64,000 nucleotides of DNA from contig JAZNZF010000001.1 of assembly GCA_045594795.1 (NCBI GenBank), forward strand, positions 1 to 64,000, given 5' to 3'. The notes beneath the pieces were generated by a model that searched no databases, was not told the origin of the DNA, and saw nothing but the letters and a program-made list of their open reading frames with translations. This DNA comes from UMGS1532 sp045594795. Lineage in GTDB: Bacteria > Bacillota > Clostridia > Oscillospirales > Acutalibacteraceae. How positions within the stretch are numbered: the first letter of the stretch is position 1; every line of letters begins with the position of its first letter. This document shows, one piece after another, positions 25,902 to 34,524 of this stretch. Both the position numbers and the translations under genes were made by a program.

Positions 25902-26933
25902 TTAAAATAATGATGCTTGTCCTTCTGTTTTGATTCCTAAGTGGTCATACGCTGCCTTAGTTACACATCTACCTCTGCTTGTTCTCGTTAAAAATCCTAT
26001 CTGCATTAAATAGGGTTCGTATACGTCTTCAATGGTAACAGCTTCTTCACCGAGAGCCGCCGCAAGAGTATCCAAACCAACGGGACCACCGCTGTATTTT
26101 TCAATAATGGCGCGTAATAGGTTTCTGTCAAAATAATCAAGCCCAAGCTCGTCTATCTCAAACCTATCAAGAGCAAGTGAAGCTATCCTAGTGTCAATAA
26201 CGCCCTTGCCTAAAACCTGAGCAACGTCGCGTACACGTTTTAAAAGCCTGTTTGCAATACGAGGTGTTCCTCTCGAACGGGACGCAATTTCAAGCGCACC
26301 GTCTTTGTCAATATCAATACCCAATATTCCTGCAGAACGAGTTACAATTTCAGCCAACTCTTCAGGGGTATACATCTCAAGTCTTAGTAAAACTCCGAAT
26401 CTATCTCTAAGAGGTGCAGAAAGCTGACCCGAACGGGTTGTAGCACCGACAAGCGTAAAGCGATTAAGGTCAAGACGAATAGACCGAGCTGAAGGTCCTT
26501 GCCCAAAAATTATATCAATAACGTAGTCTTCCATAGCAGGATACAAAACCTCTTCAACACTACGAGAAAGACGATGAATTTCATCAATAAAAAGCACGTC
26601 GCCATCGTTTAAATTAGTTAGTAACGCCGCTAAGTCTTTAGGCTTTTCAATGGCAGGGCCGCTTGTTACCCTAAAATTAACGCCCATTTCGTTAGCAATT
26701 ATCCCTGCAAGTGTTGTTTTACCGAGACCAGGAGGGCCATATAATAACACGTGGTCAAGCGGTTCCTTTCTACCAACAGCTGCCTTAATATAAATCTCTA
26801 AATTATCTTTAGCCTTGTCCTGTCCTATATACTCGGTCAAGGTTTTTGGGCGCAAAGAAAACTCAACATCACTGTCATTCCCGCTCTCGTATTCGGGAGA
26901 AACTATTCGGTTCTCAAAATCCATATCGTTCAT
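25902..26933 (-). CDS. ruvB: Holliday junction branch migration DNA helicase RuvB
   Basis: RuvB is the hexameric AAA+ motor that drives branch migration with RuvA. The 343-residue protein has RPKTLTEYIGQDKAKDNL near residue 28, Walker A LLYGPPGLGKTTLA near 63, Walker B VLFIDEIHRLSR near 113 and sensor TLVGATTRSGQLSAPLRDRFG near 160. The C-terminal winged helix ends with GFLTRTSRGRCVT. Length is normal. AAGGTG lies 9 bases before the ATG at 26933. It follows ruvA by 12 bases in a ruvC-ruvA-ruvB operon. Confidence 0.98.
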   Translation of the reverse strand: MNDMDFENRIVSPEYESGNDSDVEFSLRPKTLTEYIGQDKAKDNLEIYIKAAVGRKEPLDHVLLYGPPGLGKTTLAGIIANEMGVNFRVTSGPAIEKPKDLAALLTNLNDGDVLFIDEIHRLSRSVEEVLYPAMEDYVIDIIFGQGPSARSIRLDLNRFTLVGATTRSGQLSAPLRDRFGVLLRLEMYTPEELAEIVTRSAGILGIDIDKDGALEIASRSRGTPRIANRLLKRVRDVAQVLGKGVIDTRIASLALDRFEIDELGLDYFDRNLLRAIIEKYSGGPVGLDTLAAALGEEAVTIEDVYEPYLMQIGFLTRTSRGRCVTKAAYDHLGIKTEGQASLF

Positions 26934-26945
26934 AATAATTTCACC

Positions 26946-27545
26946 TTATAAGTTAGAAATTGATTTTAGTGCTTGTTTAATCATCTCTTCTACAGAGAGA
27001 CTCTGGTCGAGTCGCGCAACGCATTTAGAAGCATCCGCTTGGGTAAAGCCTATAGCAATTAGAGCCTCAATAGCCTCAGCGGCATTACCCACCGGAACAG
27101 CATTGCCGATGTTTTCAAGATTAGCCGCAGAAGTAATCATACTGCCGCTTATTTTATCTTTAAGCTCTAACACAATTCTCTGTGCGGTTTTAGCACCAAC
27201 ACCGTTAGCTTTTGATAGAGCTTTAGCATCACCGCTTGTAATGTATAAAGCAACCTGTTCCGGAGTGAAATCAGATAAAATTGATATACCGAGTTTTGGG
27301 CCAATACCGTTAACCGAAATTATCATTTTGAAGAAATCTAATTCGTTAGTATCAAAGAAGCCATATAAGTCACAAGCATCCTCGCGCACAGCCATATATG
27401 TATAAAGCATAACATTTTGATTTATCTTTGGTAACTGTGCTAATGTTTTATGTGATGTGTAGCATCTAAATCCAACGCCTGAACATTCTATCACAGCACT
27501 CTTTTCGTCGGTATATATTAACTTGCCGTTAAGAGAATATATCAT
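26946..27545 (-). CDS. ruvA: Holliday junction branch migration protein RuvA
   Basis: RuvA binds four-way junctions as a tetramer and loads RuvB. The 199-residue protein has the N-terminal OB fold (MIYSLNGKLIYTDEKSAVIE), the helix-hairpin-helix pair (SVNGIGPKLGISIL near residue 78 and KANGVGAKTAQRIVLELKDK near 113) and a C-terminal three-helix domain after a flexible linker (ALIAIGFTQADASK). All expected parts are present. It lies 4 bases after ruvC. Confidence 0.97.
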   Translation of the reverse strand: MIYSLNGKLIYTDEKSAVIECSGVGFRCYTSHKTLAQLPKINQNVMLYTYMAVREDACDLYGFFDTNELDFFKMIISVNGIGPKLGISILSDFTPEQVALYITSGDAKALSKANGVGAKTAQRIVLELKDKISGSMITSAANLENIGNAVPVGNAAEAIEALIAIGFTQADASKCVARLDQSLSVEEMIKQALKSISNL

Positions 27546-27549
27546 AAAA

Positions 27550-28050
27550 TCACCTCAATAATTTAAGTTTAGACATTAGCGAGCCAGAAGTATGCGCGTG
27601 GCAGATTGCAATTGCCAAGGCGTCGGCAGTATCATCGGGCTTGGGGACTTTACTTAATCCCAATAAGGTTTTTGTAAGCTCCATTACCTGTCGTTTTTCT
27701 GCCCTTCCATATCCCGTAACCGCTTGTTTAACCTGTAACGGTGTATACTCATATACCGGAACTTTTGAGTGCTCTGCCGCAAGCAAAATAACGCCCCTTG
27801 CTTGTGCTACATCAATAGCTGTGGTTGTGTTGGTGTTAAAAAACAGTTTTTCAATAGATACAGCCTCGGGATTAAACTGCTTTATTATAGCAGTTATGTC
27901 GGAATAAATTTTTTCCAATCGCTCTACAAATGGTGTGCCGGCATCGGTTGTTATAGCACCATAATTAATAGTTTTAAATTTATTGTTTTTAAACTCAATA
28001 ATGCCATATCCAACTATTGCATACCCTGGGTCTATCCCTAAAATAATCAT
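27550..28050 (-). CDS. ruvC: Crossover junction endodeoxyribonuclease RuvC
   Basis: RuvC cuts Holliday junctions. The protein of about 166 residues has the acidic catalytic residues in IILGIDPGYAIVGYG (Asp), SIEKLFFNTNTTTA (Glu) and KPDDTADALAIAICHAH (Asp pair). The frame extends to GTG at 28056, but GGGG lies 8 bases before ATG at 28050, so that start is preferred. It is the first gene of ruvC-ruvA-ruvB and has its own promoter in the gap shared with tRNA-Lys. Confidence 0.97.
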   Translation of the reverse strand: MIILGIDPGYAIVGYGIIEFKNNKFKTINYGAITTDAGTPFVERLEKIYSDITAIIKQFNPEAVSIEKLFFNTNTTTAIDVAQARGVILLAAEHSKVPVYEYTPLQVKQAVTGYGRAEKRQVMELTKTLLGLSKVPKPDDTADALAIAICHAHTSGSLMSKLKLLR

Positions 28051-28081
28051 CAACACTACCCCAAATTAAATATTTCATATA

Positions 28082-28110
28082 ATTATAACATAACTTATAT
28101 AAAATAACAA
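28082..28110 (-). promoter_or_regulatory. Sigma-A promoter of the ruvCAB run
   Basis: TTGTTA (28105-28110) and TATAAT (28082-28087) are 17 bases apart and lie 32 bases upstream of ruvC. The remaining bases to 28244 are very AT-rich with nothing else recognised. Confidence 0.7.
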
Positions 28111-28244
28111 CATTACATATAAAAAATTATTGTTATTAAAAGAATTATTTTGACGTATAAATTGTTAAAATAAACACAAAATTATATTTATTAGACCTTT
28201 TATTTGGTTAATTGAAAAAATATGTAATTTTTTTAAATTAGTTA

Positions 28245-28273
28245 TTGACAAACAGATATTTTGTTGATATAAT
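28245..28273 (+). promoter_or_regulatory. Sigma-A promoter of tRNA-Lys
   Basis: Perfect TTGACA (28245-28250) and TATAAT (28268-28273) are 17 bases apart and end 18 bases before the mature tRNA. Confidence 0.9.
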
Positions 28274-28291
28274 AATCAAGTCGTTTGAAAC

Positions 28292-28367
28292 GATCCATTA
28301 GCTCAGTTGGCAGAGCACTTGACTTTTAATCAAGGTGTCCGGAGTTCGAATCTCCGATGGATCACCA
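28292..28367 (+). tRNA. tRNA-Lys (anticodon TTT)
   Basis: This is a 76-base tRNA with encoded CCA. The acceptor stem is GATCCAT/ATGGATC with discriminator A. The D arm is GCTCAGTTGGCAGAGC. The anticodon stem CTTGA/TCAAG holds CTTTTAA, giving anticodon TTT. The T arm is CGGAGTTCGAATCTCCG. All stems pair. It is a single-gene transcript on the plus strand, with its own promoter and terminator. Confidence 0.98.
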
Positions 28368-28368
28368 A

Positions 28369-28402
28369 AATCCCCGTACATTTTGTGCGGGGATTCTTCT
28401 TT
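28369..28402 (+). terminator. Intrinsic terminator of tRNA-Lys
   Basis: A 12-bp stem (28369-28380 with 28384-28395, one G-U pair) with a 3-base loop starts 2 bases after the CCA end and is followed by CTTCTTTTT. Confidence 0.9.
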
Positions 28403-28414
28403 TTATAAAGCATA

Positions 28415-28438
28415 AAACCCCATCGGAAGATGGGGTTT
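28415..28438 (-). terminator. Intrinsic terminator of glnN
   Basis: A perfect 10-bp stem (AAACCCCATC and GATGGGGTTT) with a GGAA loop on the plus strand lies 6 bases past the glnN stop. The following T stretch on the minus strand is short. Confidence 0.8.
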
Positions 28439-28444
28439 AAATTA

Positions 28445-30538
28445 TTATCTAACACCGAACAATAAATCTCCATATGAGGGGAACGGCCAATAGCTTTCGG
28501 CGGTAAGAATCTCCGCCTCATCACAAGCCGAACGAATTGCAGCCATTCTTGGTAAAATAACGTCGCGAATATATTGAGACTCAAAAACAACGTCAGAGTT
28601 TTCGTTAATAATATGAATCTCTTTCTCAAGTTGCGAAATTTGCTCGCTAACATTATCGGTAATTAGGGAAAGCTTTGTTATAATTTCTTTTTCAAAATTA
28701 CAGTTAGCATTTATTACCGTCTGCTTTTTAATTACTGCATCGGACAAATCCGAAACATACTTAGTAATGGCGGGTAATATCTCGCGTCGCGCCATATCAA
28801 CCATAGTGTTAGCCTCTATATCCACAGTTTTACAGTAGTTTTCTAAGATAATTTCTAAGCGAGAATTAAGCTCTTTTTCAGAAAATACTTTATGAACAAC
28901 TAATGTTTCAATGTTCTTTTTATCAATCAAATGAGGCAAACAGTCGGGCGTTGTGGGATAATTCAAAAGGCCCCTGCACTTTGTTGCTTCTTCTATCCAA
29001 GCATCATCGTATCCGTTACCGTTAAATATAATACGCTTATGGTCTTTAATGGTCTTTTTAATAAGCTTATGTAGGTCTTCGTTGAAATCCTTTGAGTTTT
29101 CAAGTCTGTCTGCATAAGATTTAAGAGATTCAGCAACGGCGGTATTGAGCATAATATTAGCACATGCTATGCTGTTTGAAGAGCCAAGCATACGAAACTC
29201 AAACTTATTGCCCGTGAATGCAAAGGGCGATGTTCTGTTACGGTCTGTAGTATCCTTCTGAAACTTTGGAAGTACATGAACGCCAAGCTTCATAATTTCT
29301 TTTTCAGATGCATTATAAACTCTATCGTTTTCAATAGCATCTAAAATGTCGGTAAGCTCGTCACCAAGGAACATAGAAACAACCGCCGGTGGTGCTTCTT
29401 GTGCGCCAAGTCTGTGATCATTTCCTGCGGTAGCAACCGAAATTCTAAGCAAGTCTTGATAATCGTCAACCGCCTTAATAACTGCACATAGGAACAATAA
29501 AAACTGTGCGTTTTCATAAGGAGTTTCGCCGGGCGTAAGTAGATTAATTCCGGTATCTGTTGTCATTGACCAGTTATTGTGCTTACCACTACCGTTCACT
29601 CCGGCAAATGGCTTTTCGTGTAAAAGACACACAAGTCCGTGTCGTGCTGCAACGTTCTGCATAATTTCCATAGTTAATTGATTATGGTCGGTTGCAATGT
29701 TTGTTGTAGTATATACGGGCGCTAATTCATGTTGTGCAGGCGCAACCTCATTATGCTCGGTTTTTGCAAGTATGCCAAGCTTCCATAACTCATCATCAAG
29801 GTCTGCCATAAATGCGGCAACGCGAGGCTTAATTGTACCAAAATAATGGTCGTTCATTTCTTGCCCTTTTGGTGGCTTTGCGCCAAAAAGAGTTCTGCCG
29901 GTATAAACTAAATCCTTGCGTTTGTCGTGCATTTCTTTATCAATAAGAAAATACTCTTGCTCAGCGCCAACAGATGTTCTTACAAGCTTAACAGAGTCGT
30001 TACCAAACAAACGCAATATGCGTATAGCTTGTCTATTAAGAGCCTGCATAGAACGAAGCAAAGGTGTTTTTTTATCAAGCGCTTCTCCCCCAAACGAGCA
30101 GAATGCAGTAGGTATACACAAGGTTTTATCCTTTATAAAAGCATACGAAGTGGGGTCCCAAGCGGTATAGCCACGAGCCTCGAAGGTTGCGCGCAAACCA
30201 CCTGACGGGAATGACGATGCATCAGGTTCGCCCTTTATAAGCTCTTTTCCCGAGAACTCCATTATTATTCTACCATCAGAAGACGGTGTAATAAAGCTAT
30301 CGTGCTTTTCGGCGGTAATACCAGTCATAGGCTGAAACCAATGCGTATAATGGGTTGCGCCTTTAGAAATAGCCCATTCCTTCATTGCTTCTGCTACAGC
30401 ATTTGCAACCGAAAGGTCTAAGCGTATGCTCTCGTCAATCGTGCGTTTTACCTGACGGTACACATCCTCGGTTAAACAGGATTTCATAACCTTATCGTCA
30501 AATACAAGGCAGCCAAAATATTCGGTTACGGTTTTCAT
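28445..30538 (-). CDS. glnN: Glutamine synthetase type III
   Basis: The enzyme makes glutamine from glutamate, ammonia and ATP. At 697 residues it is the long GSIII form found in Bacteroidetes, cyanobacteria and Clostridia, unlike GSI (about 450 residues). Diagnostic segments include THWFQPMTGITAEKHDSF near residue 83, EHNEVAPAQHELAP near 265, the GSIII block KPFAGVNGSGKHNNWSM near 315 and NRTSPFAFTGNKFEFRM near 440. The ATG at 30538 follows AAAGGGG. It is a single-gene unit with a sigma-A promoter, a structured leader and a terminator, which suggests control at the leader. Confidence 0.96.
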   Translation of the reverse strand: MKTVTEYFGCLVFDDKVMKSCLTEDVYRQVKRTIDESIRLDLSVANAVAEAMKEWAISKGATHYTHWFQPMTGITAEKHDSFITPSSDGRIIMEFSGKELIKGEPDASSFPSGGLRATFEARGYTAWDPTSYAFIKDKTLCIPTAFCSFGGEALDKKTPLLRSMQALNRQAIRILRLFGNDSVKLVRTSVGAEQEYFLIDKEMHDKRKDLVYTGRTLFGAKPPKGQEMNDHYFGTIKPRVAAFMADLDDELWKLGILAKTEHNEVAPAQHELAPVYTTTNIATDHNQLTMEIMQNVAARHGLVCLLHEKPFAGVNGSGKHNNWSMTTDTGINLLTPGETPYENAQFLLFLCAVIKAVDDYQDLLRISVATAGNDHRLGAQEAPPAVVSMFLGDELTDILDAIENDRVYNASEKEIMKLGVHVLPKFQKDTTDRNRTSPFAFTGNKFEFRMLGSSNSIACANIMLNTAVAESLKSYADRLENSKDFNEDLHKLIKKTIKDHKRIIFNGNGYDDAWIEEATKCRGLLNYPTTPDCLPHLIDKKNIETLVVHKVFSEKELNSRLEIILENYCKTVDIEANTMVDMARREILPAITKYVSDLSDAVIKKQTVINANCNFEKEIITKLSLITDNVSEQISQLEKEIHIINENSDVVFESQYIRDVILPRMAAIRSACDEAEILTAESYWPFPSYGDLLFGVR

Positions 30539-30600
30539 TATAAACCCCTTTCAAAATTAACAAAAAGGGGTACGAACGTACTCCCCTATTAGCAGTTTAT
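30539..30600 (-). promoter_or_regulatory. glnN leader with two mutually exclusive hairpins
   Basis: In the leader RNA the first hairpin pairs GGGG and GUACG (577-586 of this kilobase on the plus numbering, 30577-30586) with CGUAC and CCC (30567-30574), with one bulged A, and is followed by UUUUUG, like an intrinsic terminator. The same CCCC plus UUU (30564-30570) can instead pair perfectly with AAAGGGG (30545-30551), which is the glnN ribosome binding site. With the flanking A-U pair this gives 8 bp and a 12-base loop. The two folds exclude each other. Confidence 0.6.
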
Positions 30601-30629
30601 ATTATACTCTCAGATGCGTTTTCAGTCAA
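30601..30629 (-). promoter_or_regulatory. Sigma-A promoter of glnN
   Basis: TTGACT (30624-30629) and TATAAT (30601-30606) are 17 bases apart. Transcription would start near 30594, just before the first leader hairpin. Confidence 0.85.
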
Positions 30630-30741
30630 GTAATTAATATTCACTTTTTATGAAACTTTTTATAGTTATTTACTTATTTTAATTAAAAAAATAAAGTTAC
30701 ATTCTTTTTATAAATCGTTAACAATATTGCTTTAATATGAC

Positions 30742-30770
30742 TTGAAACTAAAAGGTTTGTTTGATATAAT
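30742..30770 (+). promoter_or_regulatory. Sigma-A promoter of the hypothetical gene at 30796
   Basis: TTGAAA (30742-30747) and TATAAT (30765-30770) are spaced by 17 bases and end 25 bases before the start codon. Confidence 0.8.
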
Positions 30771-30795
30771 TATATAAAAATAAACGAGGTGTATA

Positions 30796-31404
30796 ATGAA
30801 TACAGAAAATAAAAACCCAAGCGGCAAAAAAACCTGGAGTAATTATTATTGGTTTTACTATAAATGGCATATTTTTTTCATTATATTTTTCGGTATTGCA
30901 ATAGCTATCTGTACCGCTCAATGTGCTTCGCGCATTACACCTGATTGTTACATATTATTTAACTCTAATATATTTATAAGTGACCAAGAGCTAAATTCTA
31001 CTGCAGACGAGGTAGAAAAGTATATCGATGATATAAATGACGATGGCAAGGTAGAAATAACTGCAATTAATTGCACATACCCTAAAGGCAATCAAACAAG
31101 AAAAGCACAGGTAAACCAACAAGCAGTTTTACAAATGCAAAGTAACGATACGCACATATGGATTGTTGACCAAAAAGGCATTGAACTATATCTGCTAAAT
31201 GAAGATATCGATATTTTTGCTAAGTCAGATAATTTCGACAATTACGAAAATATGGCATTATCCGTTGAAAACATTCCGTGTCTTAAATGGCTTAACCAAA
31301 ACGACGAGGGCAACAAATATTATCTGCTTGCAAGAAAAGATAAAAACGGCAAAATTACCGATGTTGCCAAGAAAATAATTAACAAAATAACAAAAATAAA
31401 ATAA
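30796..31404 (+). CDS. Hypothetical single-pass membrane protein
   Basis: The 202-residue protein is not recognised. It has a hydrophilic N-terminus, an aromatic NYYWFYYKWHIFFI segment leading into one membrane helix near residues 25-46, then an extracytoplasmic domain of about 155 residues with many Asn, Asp and Lys. Paired strands such as THIWIVDQKGIELYLL lie near residue 117. The beginning resembles other clostridial proteins with a short cytoplasmic tail and a YYKWH-type membrane entry. It is one of very few plus-strand genes and is a single-gene unit with its own promoter (GAGGTG before the ATG) and a strong terminator. Confidence 0.8.
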   Translation: MNTENKNPSGKKTWSNYYWFYYKWHIFFIIFFGIAIAICTAQCASRITPDCYILFNSNIFISDQELNSTADEVEKYIDDINDDGKVEITAINCTYPKGNQTRKAQVNQQAVLQMQSNDTHIWIVDQKGIELYLLNEDIDIFAKSDNFDNYENMALSVENIPCLKWLNQNDEGNKYYLLARKDKNGKITDVAKKIINKITKIK

Positions 31405-31417
31405 CTTAATAACGCAT

Positions 31418-31456
31418 AAAAACACAGTAGTATTATTGCTACTGTGTTTTTATTTT
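31418..31456 (+). terminator. Strong bidirectional terminator between the hypothetical gene and argS
   Basis: A perfect 13-bp stem (31418-31430 with 31439-31451) carries A and T runs at its base, so it can end both the plus-strand gene and the minus-strand argS operon. The bases 31457-31507 hold nothing else. Confidence 0.92.
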
Positions 31457-31507
31457 TCATTAAACGATTTGTTCTAAACGCTAACCGTGTATGACACGTG
31501 GATATAG

Positions 31508-33247
31508 TTACATTCTTTCGGGTGCGTCAATCTTAAGCATTGTTAATACGTTTTTAATAACCGATTTAGTTGCAACACAAAGGCTGAGTCTTGCTTGCAT
31601 TAAAGCTTCATCCTCGCCCTTAACCCTGCAAGCATTATAGAATTTATGGAATAGGGTTGCAAGGTCATAAACGTATCTTGTTATTCTTGCAGAATCGTAG
31701 CTCTTTGCAGCTAACTCAATTTCGAAAGTAAGTGATGCTAAATGACGAATTAACTCACGTTCTTCGGCGGTTGAAAGTCTACATAGTTCATCTTCACTAC
31801 ACTCGCGTGGGGTAATGCCCTCGTTATCAAGTGCACGCAAGATACTACAAATACGAGCATAAGCATACTGAACGTAATATACAGGGTTTTGGCTAGTTTC
31901 TTGGACTGCTAAATCCAAGTCGAACTCTAAATGAGTAGATGGTTCTTTTGAGTTAAATATAAATCTTGCAGCATCAATCGGCACCTCATCAAGCAGAGTT
32001 TTAAGGGTGATGGATTTACCGGTTCTTTTAGAAACCTTAACAACCTCACCATCGCGAACAAGACGAACAAGCTGCATTAAAACGATATCAAGCTTATCAC
32101 CCGAAAGACCAATAGCATCCATCGCGCCCTTGATACGTGCAACGTGGCCGTGATGGTCGGCGCCCCAAATATTTATTACGGTATCAAAACCGCGCACGTG
32201 GAATTTATTATAGTGATAAGCAATATCTGCTGCAAAGTATGTTGGATTACCGTTTGCACGGATAAGAACGTCATCCTTAAGCTCTAATTTTTCGATATCG
32301 GCATCACTTTTGCCCTGCTTTTTCAGAAGCGCTGCGGTGAATTCTGCGTTCTTATACCATAAAGCTCCCTCTTTTTCGTAGGTTAAGCCCTTATCCTTCA
32401 TCATATTAATTACTTTTTCAAGTGTACCGTCGGCATAAAGTGACGATTCCTTAAACCAAACGTCGTAATTAATTCTATATTCCTGAAGGTCATCTTTTAA
32501 TGCATTTATATTAAGTGGTAACGCATACTCAACCAAGGCTTTTTGACGAAGCTCTTCCTCTGCATTAACAAAGCTATCACCATTTATTGCTTTGAACTGC
32601 TCTGCCCTTTCGATTATATCAGCGCCGTGATAACCATCTTCAGGGAACTCTACTGAGCTATCGAATAATTGAAGGTAACGTGCCTCTAAAGATTTTGCAA
32701 ATTTTTGAATCTGATTACCCGCATCATTTACGTAAAACTCGCGAGTTACATCATAGCCAGCCTTTTCCAAAACAGAGGCCAACGTATCTCCCAAAGCACC
32801 GCCACGGGCATTGCCTATATGCATAGGTCCGGTAGGGTTGGCCGAAACAAACTCTACCATTACCTTTTTCCCATTACCCATTTTACTGCTACCGTAGTTT
32901 TCACCACATTTTTCTATATCTTTAATTATAGCAGCGTAATATTCATCTTTTAAATAGAAATTAATAAAACCGGGACCGGCTATTTCCATACGTTCGATAT
33001 ATGTTCCGCTCAAATCGATATACTGTTCGATTATTTCAGCAATTTTACGAGGCGCATTCTTTAATGCTCTTGCCCATACCATAGCCGCATTAACAGCGAA
33101 ATCACCGTGCGATTTATCAGCAGGTTCTTCTATAGTAAAGATAGGTAACGGTTCGCTTGGAAATTTGCCTTCGCCAACAGCTCTACCTGCTGCATTAAGT
33201 ATACATTCGTAAATGCTCTTTTTAGTTTCTGCTACTATTGCCGACAT
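31508..33247 (-). CDS. argS: Arginine--tRNA ligase
   Basis: This class I synthetase charges tRNA-Arg. The 579-residue protein has the N-terminal Add1 domain (DKSHGDFAVNAAMVWA near residue 43), the signature SANPTGPMHIGNARGG near residue 132 (HIGH equals HIGN) and VSKRTGKSITLKTLLDEV near residue 383 at the KMSKS position. A C-terminal anticodon-binding DALR domain ends in APERM. Length is normal. It is the last gene of the murI-DUF1934-argS operon, one base after the DUF1934 stop. The DUF1934-argS pairing also occurs in Bacillus (ywiB-argS). Confidence 0.98.
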   Translation of the reverse strand: MSAIVAETKKSIYECILNAAGRAVGEGKFPSEPLPIFTIEEPADKSHGDFAVNAAMVWARALKNAPRKIAEIIEQYIDLSGTYIERMEIAGPGFINFYLKDEYYAAIIKDIEKCGENYGSSKMGNGKKVMVEFVSANPTGPMHIGNARGGALGDTLASVLEKAGYDVTREFYVNDAGNQIQKFAKSLEARYLQLFDSSVEFPEDGYHGADIIERAEQFKAINGDSFVNAEEELRQKALVEYALPLNINALKDDLQEYRINYDVWFKESSLYADGTLEKVINMMKDKGLTYEKEGALWYKNAEFTAALLKKQGKSDADIEKLELKDDVLIRANGNPTYFAADIAYHYNKFHVRGFDTVINIWGADHHGHVARIKGAMDAIGLSGDKLDIVLMQLVRLVRDGEVVKVSKRTGKSITLKTLLDEVPIDAARFIFNSKEPSTHLEFDLDLAVQETSQNPVYYVQYAYARICSILRALDNEGITPRECSEDELCRLSTAEERELIRHLASLTFEIELAAKSYDSARITRYVYDLATLFHKFYNACRVKGEDEALMQARLSLCVATKSVIKNVLTMLKIDAPERM

Positions 33248-33248
33248 T

Positions 33249-33668
33249 TTAGTTTTCCTCTCTGATTTTAATCTCTACTTTATTACGGCTTAAAAGCCCT
33301 GAATTTACATCTATAGAATACACAAGGCTTATACTACCACCGCTACTATTTAGGTTATTTTCAACCTTATTACCATAAATCCCAATAACAACATTGCCGT
33401 ATTGGGTGTAATATTGGCATTGGTGGCGTTTGCCCTCTTCTATAATGAGTGACCCAAAATCACCATTGTTACGCAAAATTTCAACTACACCGTTTTTTAC
33501 AGATAGTTTAGTTTTTACGTTATCTACACCTAAAGCAACACTCTCGTCATAAAGCACCTCAACCTTTTCGTCACAATAGTTATAGGTGCCACAGGATACA
33601 AACTCGGTAGAATCACTTTGGCCTTCTATTTCCTGAGTGCTTTTAATATTAAGCACTATATTTTTCAT
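33249..33668 (-). CDS. DUF1934 family (YwiB-like) beta-barrel protein
   Basis: The 139-residue protein has alternating hydrophobic strands. Features of the DUF1934 lipocalin-like fold include GTYNYCDEKVEVLYDES near residue 27 and a late YGNVVIGIYGNKVENN near residue 90. The biochemical role is unknown. It shares its first base with the murI stop region (both at 33668) and is followed at once by argS. Conserved linkage to argS supports the family call. Confidence 0.82.
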   Translation of the reverse strand: MKNIVLNIKSTQEIEGQSDSTEFVSCGTYNYCDEKVEVLYDESVALGVDNVKTKLSVKNGVVEILRNNGDFGSLIIEEGKRHQCQYYTQYGNVVIGIYGNKVENNLNSSGGSISLVYSIDVNSGLLSRNKVEIKIREEN

Positions 33669-34495
33669 TAAAATAACTCCTTAATATTATCAATATCTAC
33701 GCGTTCTACATTGCCAACAATGTTGTTCCCCATAAGTATTGATGCGGTTTTTGAAAAATCCTCTGTTCTGTCACTAACATAATATTTATATACGCCCTTA
33801 GTATTAGAACCGTTTAACATATTATTTTCGGTTATATATTTTAATACAGCTTTTGCTGTATATTCGCCAATATTAACAAGGGTAACGTCATTTCCCATAA
33901 TATCTCGAATTATATCGGTAATAACCGGATAGTGTGTGCAACCCATTATAAGCACGTCAACGCCCTCGTCTTTTAATGGTTGTAAATATCTGCGCGCTGT
34001 TTCAACAGTAACAGCATCGTCATTTTTTATCCAACCAGCTTCAACAAGAGGTACAAAAAGTGGACAATCATTTTGAAAAATCTGTGCTTCGGGCATTAGC
34101 TCTAAAATTTTTGTTTTATAGGAATTACTTGCAACGGTAGCAGTAGTGCCAATAACACCAATTATTTTGTTTTTAGTGGCTTCTACTGCTCTAAATGCTG
34201 CGTGAGAAACAACCTCAATAAAAGGAACTGGCAGCATTTTACCTGTATCAGATGCAACCGAGCTAACCGTGCCACATGCAGCAACAATAAGCTTTACATC
34301 TTTTGATAGTAAAAAGCTTTCGTCCTGTTTTGCATACTTTACAATAGTTTCGCGACTGCGAGTGCCGTAAGGAACCCTACCCGTGTCGCCAAAATAAACA
34401 ATGTTTTCATTAGGCATTAGCTTAATAATTTCGCGGGCAACAGTTAATCCGCCCAAGCCTGAATCGAAAACGCCAATAGCTCTATTGTCAGACAC
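33668..34495 (-). CDS. murI: Glutamate racemase
   Basis: The enzyme makes D-glutamate for peptidoglycan. The 275-residue protein begins IGVFDSGLGGLTVAREI and has both catalytic cysteines: VAACGTVSS near residue 72 and IMGCTHYPV near residue 184. The first motif has Gly where many MurI proteins have Asn (ACNT). YFGDTGRVPYG is also typical. The start is GTG at 34495 with AAGGGGG upstream. It is the first gene of the murI-DUF1934-argS operon and has its own promoter. Confidence 0.95.
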   Translation of the reverse strand: MSDNRAIGVFDSGLGGLTVAREIIKLMPNENIVYFGDTGRVPYGTRSRETIVKYAKQDESFLLSKDVKLIVAACGTVSSVASDTGKMLPVPFIEVVSHAAFRAVEATKNKIIGVIGTTATVASNSYKTKILELMPEAQIFQNDCPLFVPLVEAGWIKNDDAVTVETARRYLQPLKDEGVDVLIMGCTHYPVITDIIRDIMGNDVTLVNIGEYTAKAVLKYITENNMLNGSNTKGVYKYYVSDRTEDFSKTASILMGNNIVGNVERVDIDNIKELF

Positions 34496-34524
34496 GTGTA
34501 TTCCCCCTTTTTTATAACTTTAAT

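Noticed and set aside
30539..30600. Known glutamine riboswitch in front of glnN
   Set aside because: The leader is about 60 bases with two simple alternative stems. It lacks the three-way junction of the glnA and Downstream-peptide motifs, so only an unnamed leader is claimed.
31508..33247. argS lacking a KMSKS motif
   Set aside because: Arginyl-tRNA synthetases often have an altered motif. VSKRTGKS stands at the right place, so the enzyme is normal.
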